Positions 49,201 to 58,185 of a stretch of 64,000 bases of DNA are shown here, piece by piece. The position numbers and the translations under genes are program-made. The first letter of the stretch is position 1, and each line of letters begins with the position of its first letter. The stretch comes from CAZTAR01 sp043813895 (GTDB lineage Bacteria > Planctomycetota > Phycisphaerae > UBA1845 > UTPLA1). The stretch is from positions 68,945 through 132,944 of the forward strand of contig JBDRKQ010000077.1 in assembly GCA_043813895.1 (NCBI GenBank), in the 5' to 3' direction. The notes under the pieces are model-generated. The model searched no databases. It saw nothing but the letters and a program-made list of their open reading frames with translations, and was not told where the DNA came from.

Positions 49201-52200
49201 CATCCTGCCGGAGGTGAACTGTAAGATCCTCTCTACCCTTGGCAGGATTTAGAAGCGAGACCACCACCCGTTGGTGATCCTCTGCCGGCCGCACTTCCCA
49301 GCCACGAACGTTGTCTCCCCCGACCTTCGCGACAAGGTATCCCCGTGGAACCCGCAACGAGAAGAACTCCCTCTCATCGTTGCGAAACTGCATCGACACA
49401 TGCCACACTGACCTGAGGCCGTCCTCCTGAACGTCCAACACCGCATCGGACGCGACGATCACGCTCTGATCGACCCATCCGTCACTGACTTTGGGCCGCC
49501 ATTGCACGGTAAATGCGCCGTCCGCGCCGGGCGCCGTCTCGATCAACTCACCTGCCTGTTGTGTGACGTAGCTCCGGCGGTCGGAGACGCGGCTCAGCCG
49601 GACCTCCGTTCCTGCGTCCGGCACTCGGATCAATAAACCGATCGCCGGCGCCGCCGGGAGCCGTCCCGTCGCCACGCGCCAACCGCCGCAGTGGTCCAAG
49701 GACATCCGGACCGCCAACTCGAGCCGATGCCGGCCTTTCCCGGAGGCATACAAGACCAGAAGAGAATCGGGCGTTGAACTGGCGACTGAAGACTGATTAC
49801 TGGCTACTCGCTGCTCGTGCGAGAATCCCTTCTCGCACCCTCCTTCGGCCACGCCCAGCCGGGCGGGCTGTCCGTCGAGATCGGCCCGGGCGAGCACGCC
49901 CCCCTCGATCCGGAGCGGGACGGTGACATGGCCCCCCGCGTAGATCTCGAAGTCAAGGAAGCCTTCCAGCAACAAAGACTCCTCCCCTTCAAGAACCGTG
50001 CTGAATGAAGCGCCGGCCAGCGCGTACGGCGCCGGGGGTTCTTTCGCTTCAATCCTCTTCTCGGGATAGGCCTGATTCCACAACTCAACAAACCTGTCGT
50101 ACGGGACCAGTAGCTGGTCGGCATCCGGGATGCCAGTGTGCGTTGCCGGGGCATCCGGGTCATAGGGAAGGATGATCACATCTTCCGGCACTACGACCGG
50201 CGGCGGCGGCTCGACGACCTGCACAACGATTGGAGGCGTGGCGTCGGAGGGCGGCTCGGCCTCGGCCGCCTGGACATTCACCAGAACCGACAGAACCACC
50301 GCACCCGCCGTTGCCGCTACCGGCACCCGCGAACGTCCGCTGGTGCGAGAATCCCTTCCCGCACACTTCTTCAGCCATAACTTCACCATGCCCGCAACCA
50401 GGTACCACGGCACGAGCAGGCAAGCGGCATAAAAGCACATGTTGCACAGCAGCGTCATCTCTGGCAGGAGGACGACCAGTGGGAGAAGCGTAGTGACCAG
50501 GGCAATCGTAACCAGATAAAGCGCCTTCTTGCGAACCGGCCGGTTTGTCCAGGAAACGCCGACCAATCCCAGCACCAGGGCCAACACCCAGCCCAGTGCG
50601 TCGAAGCGGCGTTCGTTCGTCAGCGTCACGACGAGCCGAGGGTCGTCGCCCAGGCTCTGAAAGGTGATCTGCCGGTCGCCCGTCGCTTCCAAGTCGATCT
50701 TCAGACTGCGAATCCCCCGCATCGCCCAGCCGCCTTTCGCCGTCGGCTTCTTCGGCGTCACGAAAGGTTTCTCGGGCTGTTCCGTCGCGGCCGCTACATC
50801 GACGCCCGCAACAACTTGCTCAGCCTCGGAACTCACGTCGGTGGGGCGGACTCGACCACCCGCTCTGGCGGGCGTCTGTCGGGCTTCGTCACCGGCGTAG
50901 CCCACAGCCTTGAGAGCTTCAACAGACTCTTCAGCAGGACTTCTGAAGGCCCCAGCAGAAGGCGCCCGCGCAGCGGCCGTACGCGCGGGGTAGTCCATGG
51001 TGAGCTCGGAGATTTGACGCGCCCGGCTGAGGCTGGGAAGAATGTAGAAGAAGTGCAAGCCGCCGCTAAGGCGATACAGCAGCTCCCCGACGGCGGCGAT
51101 CGCCGGCTCAGGGAGTGCCACCTGGTTCGTCACCACCGTTCCGCCGGTGCGAACCACGCGCGTGCCGGTCGGCAGGTGCAGATGCCAGAGCAAGTCAGCA
51201 ACGGGAACCTCCCGGCCTGCGCCGTCCCCCTTCGCGCGGAGCCACAACGTCGGCGCCGCGAGATCGACGTCCGCCAGAAAGGCGACCGGCCTGACTGCCG
51301 TTTCGTAAACGACGCGCAGGTCTCGCAGCGCGCCCTCGGTCGTAGCCGGCAGGCTGAGCAGCAGCTTCTCGCCTTCGCGTTGCGGCTTGGCCGGCCTCCC
51401 GTCAAGTTCCGCTGACCAGAGCGTCGAATCCGGGGGCAGTTGCACGCCCAGGAAAGCAGCCTTCGTTCTCAACCGGTAGCGGGCGGCTGTCTGGGCGAGC
51501 CCGTCGACAGACAACATCGTCACCAACTCGGCCCGTTCAACGATTACGGGAGGCAGTGCGCAGATCGGGCGGCGCACCGCGCTGATCTTGACTTCCGGCG
51601 CGGCGCCGACGAACCCGTAGGTTCCCAGCAGTCGCTTCCCAGGCTGATACTCGGCGTCGACCAACTCCCCAATGTCCACCTTCCGAAGCGCGCAGCTCAC
51701 CTGCACATCCTGCTCGGCGCCGCCTTCAACGCACACGATACCTGATTGGTAGACCACGCCCTCGGCCAGGACCACCGGCAAGACTAGGTCCTTGTGATCC
51801 AATGTAGCGTCAGCCCCCTGTGGCCGACGAGCCGGTTGGTCCGACAGGGGCTGCTGGAAATCGACGGCCAGACGGATCGTCCCGCGCCGGCCCTCCGCGA
51901 GCAGGACAGTCCAGCGACGCATGTCGCCGGCCGGTTCGCTGCCATACTCCTTCAAGCCGACGCCGTCCAACCCGCGAATGGACAGCGCCGCGGGCGTGGC
52001 GTTGTCCAGCAAGAGCTGCAAGCGCCGTGTACGCGCGTTCTCCACTTCGTAGGCGATTTCGTAGTGCGCGGTGAGCACGTCGGATTCGATCGAGAAGAAT
52101 GAATAGGACCGCGCAGTCAACCTGGGGATGGCCCGCCGTGCGATCAACGCAGCCTTGTACGTCGGGCCATCGAAACGATAGGCGAGGTTCGTACCCACGC

Positions 52201-53941
52201 CGGCCAGGCCGAAGTCTCCCTTCTCGTTCTCATCAAGGGGAGTGAGCCGCGCGAGGGTTTCCGGGTGAACGGTCATGTCGTCCTGTGCGGCCACGGCGAT
52301 CGCGCCCTCCTCACGCGTCGCTCCCGCCACGGCGAAGACGGGGAATTCGACCGGCGTAGCGCTCCAGTCTCCCAGCCATCCCGAAGGTGTGCACTCGGCC
52401 TGGAAATACACGCGGCATTGCCGTCCGGGCAAGACGCCCTGGGGCAAACGCACGTGGATGCGAGACGACTCTTCCGCCGCAGCGTACCGCTCGATCGACA
52501 AAACGCTGCCGTCGGCCGCCGTGACCTCCGTCACCTGCCAGCCGGCGGGAACCAGAGCGTCGAATTCGAAGAGCCTCTCGGCATCGGGCAAGAGGGTGAA
52601 CCCGCCCCTGACCTGTTGCCCTCCCTCCTTCAAGACGAGCAACACGTTCGTCGTGACCAGCAGTCGAGCCGGCTGCCTCTCGAACTTGGCCGCGAGGCTG
52701 AAGTCCGCCTGCGGAGCATAGTAGGCGAGGATCGGTCGAACCTGTGGGGATCCCGGTTCCACGTCGAATACCGTCCTGGGCAGCGCTTCGGTCAGCACGT
52801 TCGTGTTGATAGGAATCAGTCTGTTCGCCTCGATCGACGCGGCCTTCAGTCGATCCTCGATCAGCACCCCGACGACCATGGATTGACCGGCGACATCGAG
52901 CGGCTCAATCACCGGCAGACTCCATGACCCCAACTCGGGCTTCGTCCTGACGGCGGACACGTCTATGACGACTGTCTCGTTGGTCGCCTCGCGCAGATGG
53001 ACATCAAGTGTCTTGCGACCGTCCACAACAGGCATTCCCCAACGGGCGAGCTGAGGCGATCGAACGTGTGTGATCTCAAAACCCGCCGGCACGGCAAACT
53101 GAAAGCCGTCCACGGCCCGGTGCAGGATCGTCATCGAACACGTCAGGTGGAGCCGCTCGTACGCCTCGGTAACCTCATCCACAAGCACGCTGCGGGCGAT
53201 GACCACGCGCCCAACGCGCTTGAGGCGGCTGTTCAGCGTCATCACCAACGAGACCTCAGCCCGTTGTGGCGCCAGCTCAAACCGGGTCACGCCTGATGCC
53301 TCGTCGAAAACTCGGCTGATCACCTTCGCGCCGTCTTTCACCTCGACATCGCCGGGGACAGTGAGGCGCAACGCGGTGGCGCCCGGCGTGGGCACGTGGA
53401 ACCTCAGGCTCTGCCGAGCAGCGGTCGTCTCCAAAGGAACGACAATCTCGAGAACCAAGCGGTGCTGTCCCTTGCCCTCGACGAAGAGCACCATCCGGCC
53501 GTCATCGGCGAGCCCGATCGGAGCGCCGTTGCCGTCAAGCGTCGCGCCGCGGAGACCGACGCCCTCAAGCGGTAAACCGACCGCGTGCAGACTGTCTTCG
53601 AGGACGTCGACGATCAGCGTCCCGGTCATCCTGGCACGCTGGCTCTCGACGATGCCCTCGTACTCGGCCGAGACGACCACGGCATCACGCGGCGCCCGGT
53701 CCTTGTGTGACCGCTTCGCGCGGGCCGCGAGTTCTTCGTACTCCGTTCGAGAGAGGAGCACACGCCGCGACTGGGTTCCGAGCAGGATGTTCAGGTCCTC
53801 GAAAGGGACGAACACTTCACGGATCATCTTCGGCGCATCCTCGCATGGTCCCTCGTTCGCGTCCTCGGCAAACGCGGCGTTCAAAGTGAGAACGAGAATG
53901 ACCGCAACGGCCGGGATTAGCAGGAGAAGACGCTTAGTCAT
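46211..53941 (-). CDS. Giant secreted/membrane protein (two fused paralogous units)
   Basis: A 2576-residue protein of no known family. Residues 1-25 are a signal peptide (LLLLIPAVAVILVLTLNAAF). Residues 26-1110 are beta-rich, with VFVPFEDLNILLG near the start, then four spans at 1110-1195 (DALGWVLALVLGLVGVSW, YLVTIALVTTLLPLVVLL, FYAACLLVPWYLVAGMVKLW). A second signal-like stretch lies at about 1206-1230 (VAATAGAVVLSVLVNVQAAE) and the same kind of beta-rich chain starts again with LLVPYDRFVELWNQAYPEKR, ending in a coiled-coil and Gln/Glu-rich region (about 2184-2360) and three C-terminal spans. The start (53941) overlaps the stop of the preceding gene by 8 bases. An internal GTG at 50326 could start the second unit. 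Three copies of dispersed palindromes lie in frame (49817, 50343, 51802). Confidence 0.8.
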   Translation of the reverse strand: MTKRLLLLIPAVAVILVLTLNAAFAEDANEGPCEDAPKMIREVFVPFEDLNILLGTQSRRVLLSRTEYEELAARAKRSHKDRAPRDAVVVSAEYEGIVESQRARMTGTLIVDVLEDSLHAVGLPLEGVGLRGATLDGNGAPIGLADDGRMVLFVEGKGQHRLVLEIVVPLETTAARQSLRFHVPTPGATALRLTVPGDVEVKDGAKVISRVFDEASGVTRFELAPQRAEVSLVMTLNSRLKRVGRVVIARSVLVDEVTEAYERLHLTCSMTILHRAVDGFQFAVPAGFEITHVRSPQLARWGMPVVDGRKTLDVHLREATNETVVIDVSAVRTKPELGSWSLPVIEPLDVAGQSMVVGVLIEDRLKAASIEANRLIPINTNVLTEALPRTVFDVEPGSPQVRPILAYYAPQADFSLAAKFERQPARLLVTTNVLLVLKEGGQQVRGGFTLLPDAERLFEFDALVPAGWQVTEVTAADGSVLSIERYAAAEESSRIHVRLPQGVLPGRQCRVYFQAECTPSGWLGDWSATPVEFPVFAVAGATREEGAIAVAAQDDMTVHPETLARLTPLDENEKGDFGLAGVGTNLAYRFDGPTYKAALIARRAIPRLTARSYSFFSIESDVLTAHYEIAYEVENARTRRLQLLLDNATPAALSIRGLDGVGLKEYGSEPAGDMRRWTVLLAEGRRGTIRLAVDFQQPLSDQPARRPQGADATLDHKDLVLPVVLAEGVVYQSGIVCVEGGAEQDVQVSCALRKVDIGELVDAEYQPGKRLLGTYGFVGAAPEVKISAVRRPICALPPVIVERAELVTMLSVDGLAQTAARYRLRTKAAFLGVQLPPDSTLWSAELDGRPAKPQREGEKLLLSLPATTEGALRDLRVVYETAVRPVAFLADVDLAAPTLWLRAKGDGAGREVPVADLLWHLHLPTGTRVVRTGGTVVTNQVALPEPAIAAVGELLYRLSGGLHFFYILPSLSRARQISELTMDYPARTAAARAPSAGAFRSPAEESVEALKAVGYAGDEARQTPARAGGRVRPTDVSSEAEQVVAGVDVAAATEQPEKPFVTPKKPTAKGGWAMRGIRSLKIDLEATGDRQITFQSLGDDPRLVVTLTNERRFDALGWVLALVLGLVGVSWTNRPVRKKALYLVTIALVTTLLPLVVLLPEMTLLCNMCFYAACLLVPWYLVAGMVKLWLKKCAGRDSRTSGRSRVPVAATAGAVVLSVLVNVQAAEAEPPSDATPPIVVQVVEPPPPVVVPEDVIILPYDPDAPATHTGIPDADQLLVPYDRFVELWNQAYPEKRIEAKEPPAPYALAGASFSTVLEGEESLLLEGFLDFEIYAGGHVTVPLRIEGGVLARADLDGQPARLGVAEGGCEKGFSHEQRVASNQSSVASSTPDSLLVLYASGKGRHRLELAVRMSLDHCGGWRVATGRLPAAPAIGLLIRVPDAGTEVRLSRVSDRRSYVTQQAGELIETAPGADGAFTVQWRPKVSDGWVDQSVIVASDAVLDVQEDGLRSVWHVSMQFRNDEREFFSLRVPRGYLVAKVGGDNVRGWEVRPAEDHQRVVVSLLNPAKGREDLTVHLRQDGRVGEGSLSEFDVPTVRVDGAALHRGELVIRRSPLLDVRTVSTVGVTRSNIPETIEYGSEGEGRSPLGIRPHAAYRFAAMPCSVRLSASPVRSVMSADVQALLRIAGWERGLEVRFNLHVRNGRRHHFDLLLPAGMDVEHVAAPGTFEWAITQTDDQTRLSIHLATGRIGEVPVVVVGTLDRVEQGTAVHLPKLAVLDAEHQQGDIVVQVEPSFDVRATDLHECESVLLERVYGWLNAGQRGTARLALHYSSPDYRGVLRLSARRPAVSCETITNVRVTDRALEESILLDFSIQSAGIRELSFLLPASMKDARISVPLLRQKTVEPGPMEPAPMVRVRLTLQDDVMGELRVLVEDDRLLTRDVHTAPIPIVETGSTNHRYAVLESAGRDEVVVEKHDGLEIVSRQQKEWRSLVGILGSGLTEAYLVNSGEQEPLLSFKVKDRETVETVGARIGFAHTLLVLDVNGTYRAAHTYRMHNTTEQYLEVELPSGARLWTAQVAGEPVKPAEARSPAKPGYVRIPLVKTAAGDLDYAVLLKYAGKLPALGRLSSVELPLLRSTNIKPELSQVRLCLPEGYHWFNFDGTMRMMEGEGDLAAGYVSYQTKLAERLSQTMRSADSFAQLRAASNLGRLKDDIRAYQFQSAPPSLGANEELREAWASNARILQDAEEQVRTVEQTMGQEVARTNRESLYGLFQQQEASRSRDAVKNLDLNFDEASMPEADRDGVDDEQFDRSWLASNGLGSTTAERKLGEMEEDQPPLGKKAGELAGGRGGPRSSGRRAKPAAPNVVQSQEVLGSPDADDLEVVREALDKEARRRGAAQQTVERYQAVLKERQAEGKREGAYSPPSGRVAVQSLGRGPGGRGGMVRADQAVALRTGLASLDVEIPTRGTVYRFTTPRGETEIRARAISRPLLANLKLLGITALIAAALFRVYRLVRREDFLAKYARTLTTTMMILGFISITVGLLPIAGLALVIGSLAWKIRTALNSRRVAQATG
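49817..49838. repeat. REP-like hairpin in frame inside the giant gene
   Basis: Arms GTGCGAGA (49817-49824) and TCTCGCAC (49831-49838) with an ATCCCT loop, the same palindrome type as 33859-33882. On the minus strand it is translated as part of GGCEKGFSHEQRVAS. The surrounding 23 residues (about 1368-1390) have no counterpart in the paralogous unit 2. Confidence 0.8.
50343..50364. repeat. REP-like hairpin at the junction of the two units
   Basis: Arms GTGCGAGA (50343-50350) and TCCCGCAC (50357-50364), with one mismatch and an ATCCCT loop. Translated on the minus strand as KCAGRDSRTSGRSR, it lies exactly between the last membrane span of unit 2 and the signal-like stretch of unit 3. Confidence 0.8.
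51802..51830. repeat. GTAGCGTC palindrome inside the giant gene
   Basis: AATGTAGCGTCAGCCCCC followed by TGTGGCCGACG differs by two bases from the intergenic copy read on the minus strand at 23889-23917. Translated on the minus strand as QPARRPQGADATLDHKD. Confidence 0.7.
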
Positions 53942-56900
53942 TGGTCTGCCCCCCTTCCTCCGTGGTGTCGGCCTTGCTCGCGACACGGCTCTTCGCCGCC
54001 TTCGCCTGGATACGCGCAATCGCCGCTTCCTCGCGCACCTTCCTCCGCGCTGCGACGACCGGATCGTAGGGACGGATCCAACCGACGTACCGGATCATCC
54101 ACGCGACCAAAACGACGAGCACCGCACAAAGCAGTTTGTCGTCGACGATCTGCGCCACAAACGTCGGGATGAAGATGCTCGCGAGAACGAGCAGCACAAC
54201 GAACGTCCCAGCCGCCAGCCATCGTGCAGTCGCCCTCTTCCTCAACAGGAACACGCCGACGAGAATGACCGGGGCCAGGACGAGAACAGTCAACCAGTCC
54301 TCATCCATGGTGAATAGCCGTAGCGCCCCTTCACCGCCCTGCGGCGGCCGGAGGGTGGAGAATAGGTAGGGATGCCCGTCTGTGTGGAACGTGCCGGCCG
54401 GGTTCTCGGCGACCTTCAGGCCGTGCGAGACCCAGTCGATCAGCCGACCGCTGCCACGTTTGGGGAACGACCAGGAATCGAGAATCGGGCCCCACTGCCA
54501 GCCCTGTTCATCGGTCCAAGGCCCCGTCCAGCCCAGATAGGCAAGCTCTTCCGGCAGGTACGCGTAAAGGTACACCTTCTGAATCGCCGGCTCGGAGGAA
54601 AACACCGGACATTCCAGCCTCGTGCCGCCGCCCTCCACCGAATAGCGAAGCTCGAGCAGAAAGACCGCATCCGCATCCTGGCCTGAGAGCGGTATGAAGA
54701 ATTCATGCTTGTCGCCGCGTTCGAGCGGCACCGGTCGGCCGTTGATGCGCAGCGGTTCATTGTCGAAATCCACATTCTCGGGAAGCTCCACAGCCAACCG
54801 TTGCCGGGCACTCCGCATTCGGTAGAGCGCCCGGACGGATGTCTGCCCGCTTCGCGTCACGACCATCTGTATCACCGCACGCTCAATGCTCGTGCGCTTC
54901 ACCTCCTCGAGTTGATAGCGCGTCGCGGTAACATCCAGGACCCAGTCGTCGTGAAACTCGAACGCCAGAGCCCCACCGGCGGCATCCGCGCCGGCCATCA
55001 AATCGTGCTGTGGGTCGATCGGTCGGATTCCCCGTGGCTCGCCCGTCGCCTGAACATCGATGGTCTCGGCCTTCGCGAGCACGATCTGACCCCACGCGCG
55101 ATCCACCGCCGCCGGCCGCAGGTGCGGAATCGTCCGCTCGATGGTCCTGCCGACGTCGAGCTTCTCGATCTTCTCCTCCCAGGCCAGGCGAATCGTGACG
55201 TTGCCGCTGAACTCCGTCTCGCCAGCCAGGCTCCATGCGACGTAGCCTTCCGGTAAGTCCTCCGGCGGCGGTTCGATCTCCTTCTCCCGAACGTTCGGCG
55301 TCTCGTTCCGGATCTCTCCCGCGAGATCGGCGGGCAAATCGACTCGCAACGACTTCACGCCGCTGTACCGAATCTCGTAGAAGAAAGTGGCCGCATACTC
55401 CATCACGCCCGCCTCGACTTGCACCTTCAGCAACTGGCGAGCCGTCACGTGCGGCTTGCGGCGCTCGACAGCCAACGTCAGCCGCACGTCCTCCTGCGTG
55501 TACGCGTATGCCAGCACCGGCCGAGCCCCCCGGTCGTCGCGCAAAGGCGCCAAGCCCTCGGCCGCCTCTTTAAACGAGATGCTCCGCAGACCCTCCAGCT
55601 CGTGCGGGTTCACGCGCAAACTCTCCGGCGCGCGCACGAGGAGCCGCCCAACGGAGCGTTCGACCGTCGTTCGAGTCACGCGAGGAATGTCGAGCTGTAG
55701 CTCGGCCGTCTTGCCGGTCGGACTCAGCAGGTCAGGCTCCGCAAGTCGCCTTTGGAACTGGACCGCCAACGCCACGCGTCCAAGAGCCTTGCGCGAAAGG
55801 TTCACCACCAAGTGCGTCTTCGCGTCGCCCTCCAGATAGTGCGTGTCGACCTGAGCCGGCTCCGCGCCGGCAGCCTCACAGCCGCGCACATGGCGGACCT
55901 CGTAACCGGCGGGAATATCCAGTTCCAAACGGAAAACGCCGGCCCGTTCGATGCTGCAAACCACCACCATGTCCAGCGTCAGTTGCTCGGGTTGGAGGTT
56001 CGCCACGACCAGTGAGTCCGCCGTAATCCTCGGCTGAACCTGCTCAACCCGGAGTGAGAAGTCGAACGGCAATGAGACATAACGGTATGAAAACGCCCAT
56101 CCGCCCTTGGCCAGGGACGCGGGCAGATCTGTGGTGTCAACTTGCATCAAGCCGGTGTGCCGGGTGACCTCCGCTCGCAGTCCCGCGGCAACCTCGACCA
56201 CAACCACACCCTGTTGCCTGCCGACGCCCAATGCACGAATCACCGGAACCTGCAGTTCCTCTCGCCCGCCTGGCAAAGCCGCTTCTCTTTCCCCCGTAGG
56301 CTCGTCCGCAAGCCCTTCCAACTCTCCGCTTTCGGCCTTCGGCTTCGTGAACTTCTCCAACTCGACCGTCACGTCCTGCGTCTTCTTCGCAGGCTCGAAC
56401 AGGTCCGCGGTGATGCGCTGGCAACCCTCCACCGTCTCCACCGACCACTGTCGGATGTTCGGATCGAAGACGTTGACGATCTTGTGCGTGGCAGGGAGTT
56501 CAATGAGCAGTCGCGAGAGCTCGGCTCGGCTGATGTCGTAATGAAGTCGGCTGCGCGTGCGAGTCACGCCTTCATCCACCGTCACTTGTTGCTCGGACTG
56601 CACGTTCGCCAGCGCTTCCAAACCCGTCGCCCCCTCGGACTTGGGCGTCCAGTCGATCCGGACCGTAGGCGCCGCGCCAACGAACGCCAGCACCACCGTT
56701 CGGGCAGGCTGCTCGCCCGGCTGGTCGTCCTCCGGCACCTCCGTCGCCGCAATAAGCGGACGGATGCTGACCTTGACGCCTGCCTCGGGAATGTGGATCC
56801 GCCATCGGCTGACCGGTGCTTGCGGCGCTTCAAACGAAACGCCGTTCTGCCCGGGCGATTTTGTGAAAGCCTTGACGTATTCGAGTGACAGCGCCAGCAC

Positions 56901-57419
56901 CCCCGCCTGCCGGTCCTTCCGCTCGACGAGCAGCTTATGTCCCACACCCGGCTCAAACACGATCCGCGCCGGCTTGCCGTCGAGGACCGCCCGTGTAATG
57001 GCCGCGTCCGCCAGACGCAGCGGGATTTCGCTCCAGCCCTCGGCAAGAACCTCGATCTTCAACTCGGAGCTGACCCGCACGACGTCCTTCAAAACCGTCG
57101 CCTCATTTCGGGCCTCGGTTATCAGGGCGCTGACAGGCGGCTCATCATCCGGAGGCAGGCGCATGTTGTCGCGCGCGGCGCGCCACAACTCCTGGAATTC
57201 CTCGTACGGCAGGAAAACACCCCGGCCCTCTTTCTCAAAGACCGACCGCAGCTTCGTGTAAGGAATGTAGATGCTCTGCTCGGTGACGGCCTTCTCTTGT
57301 GCAGCGCCGTGTTCGCCCGGCTCGGGCGGGTCCGCCGCGCGGGCGGCCGACACAAACACCAAAGCCGCAACAACAAGAAGTACGAAGGCAAGCCCATGTC
57401 GCTTGGCATCCAGGTTCAT
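53934..57419 (-). CDS. Large secreted beta-rich membrane protein, paralogue of the giant gene
   Basis: A 1161-residue protein, first of the tandem set. Start set at MNLDAKRHGLAFVLLVVAAL, giving a signal peptide cleaved near SAARA, with GGAG 8 bases upstream; a longer frame to 57524 is not needed. Mature N-terminus: SIYIPYTKLRSVFEKEGRG then VFLPYEEFQELWRAARDN. This parallels units 2 and 3 (VFVPFEDL, LLVPYDRFVELW). Then come beta-rich repeats (VSSELKIEVLAEGWSEIPLR, YRMRSARQRLAVELPENVDF), and three or four C-terminal spans (WLTVLVLAPVILVGVFLL, WLAAGTFVVLLVLASIFIPT, LLCAVLVVLVAWMIRYVGWI) followed by a basic, Ala-rich tail. The large part is probably extracytoplasmic, anchored by the C-terminus. 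No family is recognised. Confidence 0.8.
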   Translation of the reverse strand: MNLDAKRHGLAFVLLVVAALVFVSAARAADPPEPGEHGAAQEKAVTEQSIYIPYTKLRSVFEKEGRGVFLPYEEFQELWRAARDNMRLPPDDEPPVSALITEARNEATVLKDVVRVSSELKIEVLAEGWSEIPLRLADAAITRAVLDGKPARIVFEPGVGHKLLVERKDRQAGVLALSLEYVKAFTKSPGQNGVSFEAPQAPVSRWRIHIPEAGVKVSIRPLIAATEVPEDDQPGEQPARTVVLAFVGAAPTVRIDWTPKSEGATGLEALANVQSEQQVTVDEGVTRTRSRLHYDISRAELSRLLIELPATHKIVNVFDPNIRQWSVETVEGCQRITADLFEPAKKTQDVTVELEKFTKPKAESGELEGLADEPTGEREAALPGGREELQVPVIRALGVGRQQGVVVVEVAAGLRAEVTRHTGLMQVDTTDLPASLAKGGWAFSYRYVSLPFDFSLRVEQVQPRITADSLVVANLQPEQLTLDMVVVCSIERAGVFRLELDIPAGYEVRHVRGCEAAGAEPAQVDTHYLEGDAKTHLVVNLSRKALGRVALAVQFQRRLAEPDLLSPTGKTAELQLDIPRVTRTTVERSVGRLLVRAPESLRVNPHELEGLRSISFKEAAEGLAPLRDDRGARPVLAYAYTQEDVRLTLAVERRKPHVTARQLLKVQVEAGVMEYAATFFYEIRYSGVKSLRVDLPADLAGEIRNETPNVREKEIEPPPEDLPEGYVAWSLAGETEFSGNVTIRLAWEEKIEKLDVGRTIERTIPHLRPAAVDRAWGQIVLAKAETIDVQATGEPRGIRPIDPQHDLMAGADAAGGALAFEFHDDWVLDVTATRYQLEEVKRTSIERAVIQMVVTRSGQTSVRALYRMRSARQRLAVELPENVDFDNEPLRINGRPVPLERGDKHEFFIPLSGQDADAVFLLELRYSVEGGGTRLECPVFSSEPAIQKVYLYAYLPEELAYLGWTGPWTDEQGWQWGPILDSWSFPKRGSGRLIDWVSHGLKVAENPAGTFHTDGHPYLFSTLRPPQGGEGALRLFTMDEDWLTVLVLAPVILVGVFLLRKRATARWLAAGTFVVLLVLASIFIPTFVAQIVDDKLLCAVLVVLVAWMIRYVGWIRPYDPVVAARRKVREEAAIARIQAKAAKSRVASKADTTEEGGQTND

Positions 57420-57834
57420 GGCGATACTCCAGCTTGTGACTCGGGGACCGGCGAGACGCGGAAGGCCCAACCCGGACGCACCGGGCGAGTGAATCTCCTC
57501 ATCCACGGCAACATGCAGGCTCATCGTTTTCTACACCTACGCTCGCTGTATAGACGCACTACGAGCGAGGGAGTTCCCAGGTTTCTTCCGTGGGGCACAC
57601 GAGCGGCGGTAAGACTCGCGCCTTGGCCGGACCGCCAGAAGTGGGCCCGCCATGCCAGATCATACATATCGCCATCCAGGCCGCAATCCTCGCGGTCGAC
57701 CCTGGTGTGGCAAAACTCGCGACAACGGACGTGCCGCCGGATCGGATCGATGGCCGACCGTGCGACAGCCGGCCGCATCCATCCACCCTATTCCCTATTC
57801 TTGCACTGTGGGATCGAACGCGTGCATCACTGCG
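57420..57834. other. 415-bp upstream region of the giant-protein operon
   Basis: The gap before the 1161-residue gene. No repeat or clear promoter boxes stand out, and short frames here have no protein-like composition. Confidence 0.35.
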
Positions 57835-58185
57835 TCAGAGCGGCCACGGCATCTCGTTCCGGACGTAGCGGCCGTCGAAGAAGCCAATGAAGAATTCGCT
57901 CAGCAATTGATGATCGATGGCTTGCGGGTTCGGGTCTGCCCGGAGGTTCTCCTCCGCCGCGTACGTGGTCCGGTGGCTCGCGTGAACGAGCACGTGATAC
58001 CACGGCTGATCACGGTCCGGCCGCGTCTGGTTCGACTGGTACCACGCCTCATCGGCCGTGCACACCAAATCAAAGGCCACAATGACGCCCCGGTACCCGT
58101 AACGCCGGTGCCGGACCAGTTGGCCCACCTGAAACTTCGGAGCTGGCCCCTCGGGCCGGTCCGCCGGCGTGCTTCGGTTTGACAT
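57835..58185 (-). CDS. HspQ/YccV-like hemimethylated-DNA-binding domain protein
   Basis: A 116-residue protein. A polar N-terminus (SNRSTPADRPEGPAPKF) leads to the YccV-like domain: VGQLVRHRRYGYRGVIVAFD, YQSNQTRPDRDQPWYHVLVH, HRTTYAAEENLRADPNPQAI, LLSEFFIGFFDGRYV. These match the HspQ family, in which E. coli HspQ acts as a Lon substrate and modulator, and YccV binds hemimethylated oriC DNA. The region ahead of the ATG has no clear ribosome site, so the start is uncertain (58191 also possible). It sits alone between the giant-protein operon and FtsK. Confidence 0.8.
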   Translation of the reverse strand: MSNRSTPADRPEGPAPKFQVGQLVRHRRYGYRGVIVAFDLVCTADEAWYQSNQTRPDRDQPWYHVLVHASHRTTYAAEENLRADPNPQAIDHQLLSEFFIGFFDGRYVRNEMPWPL

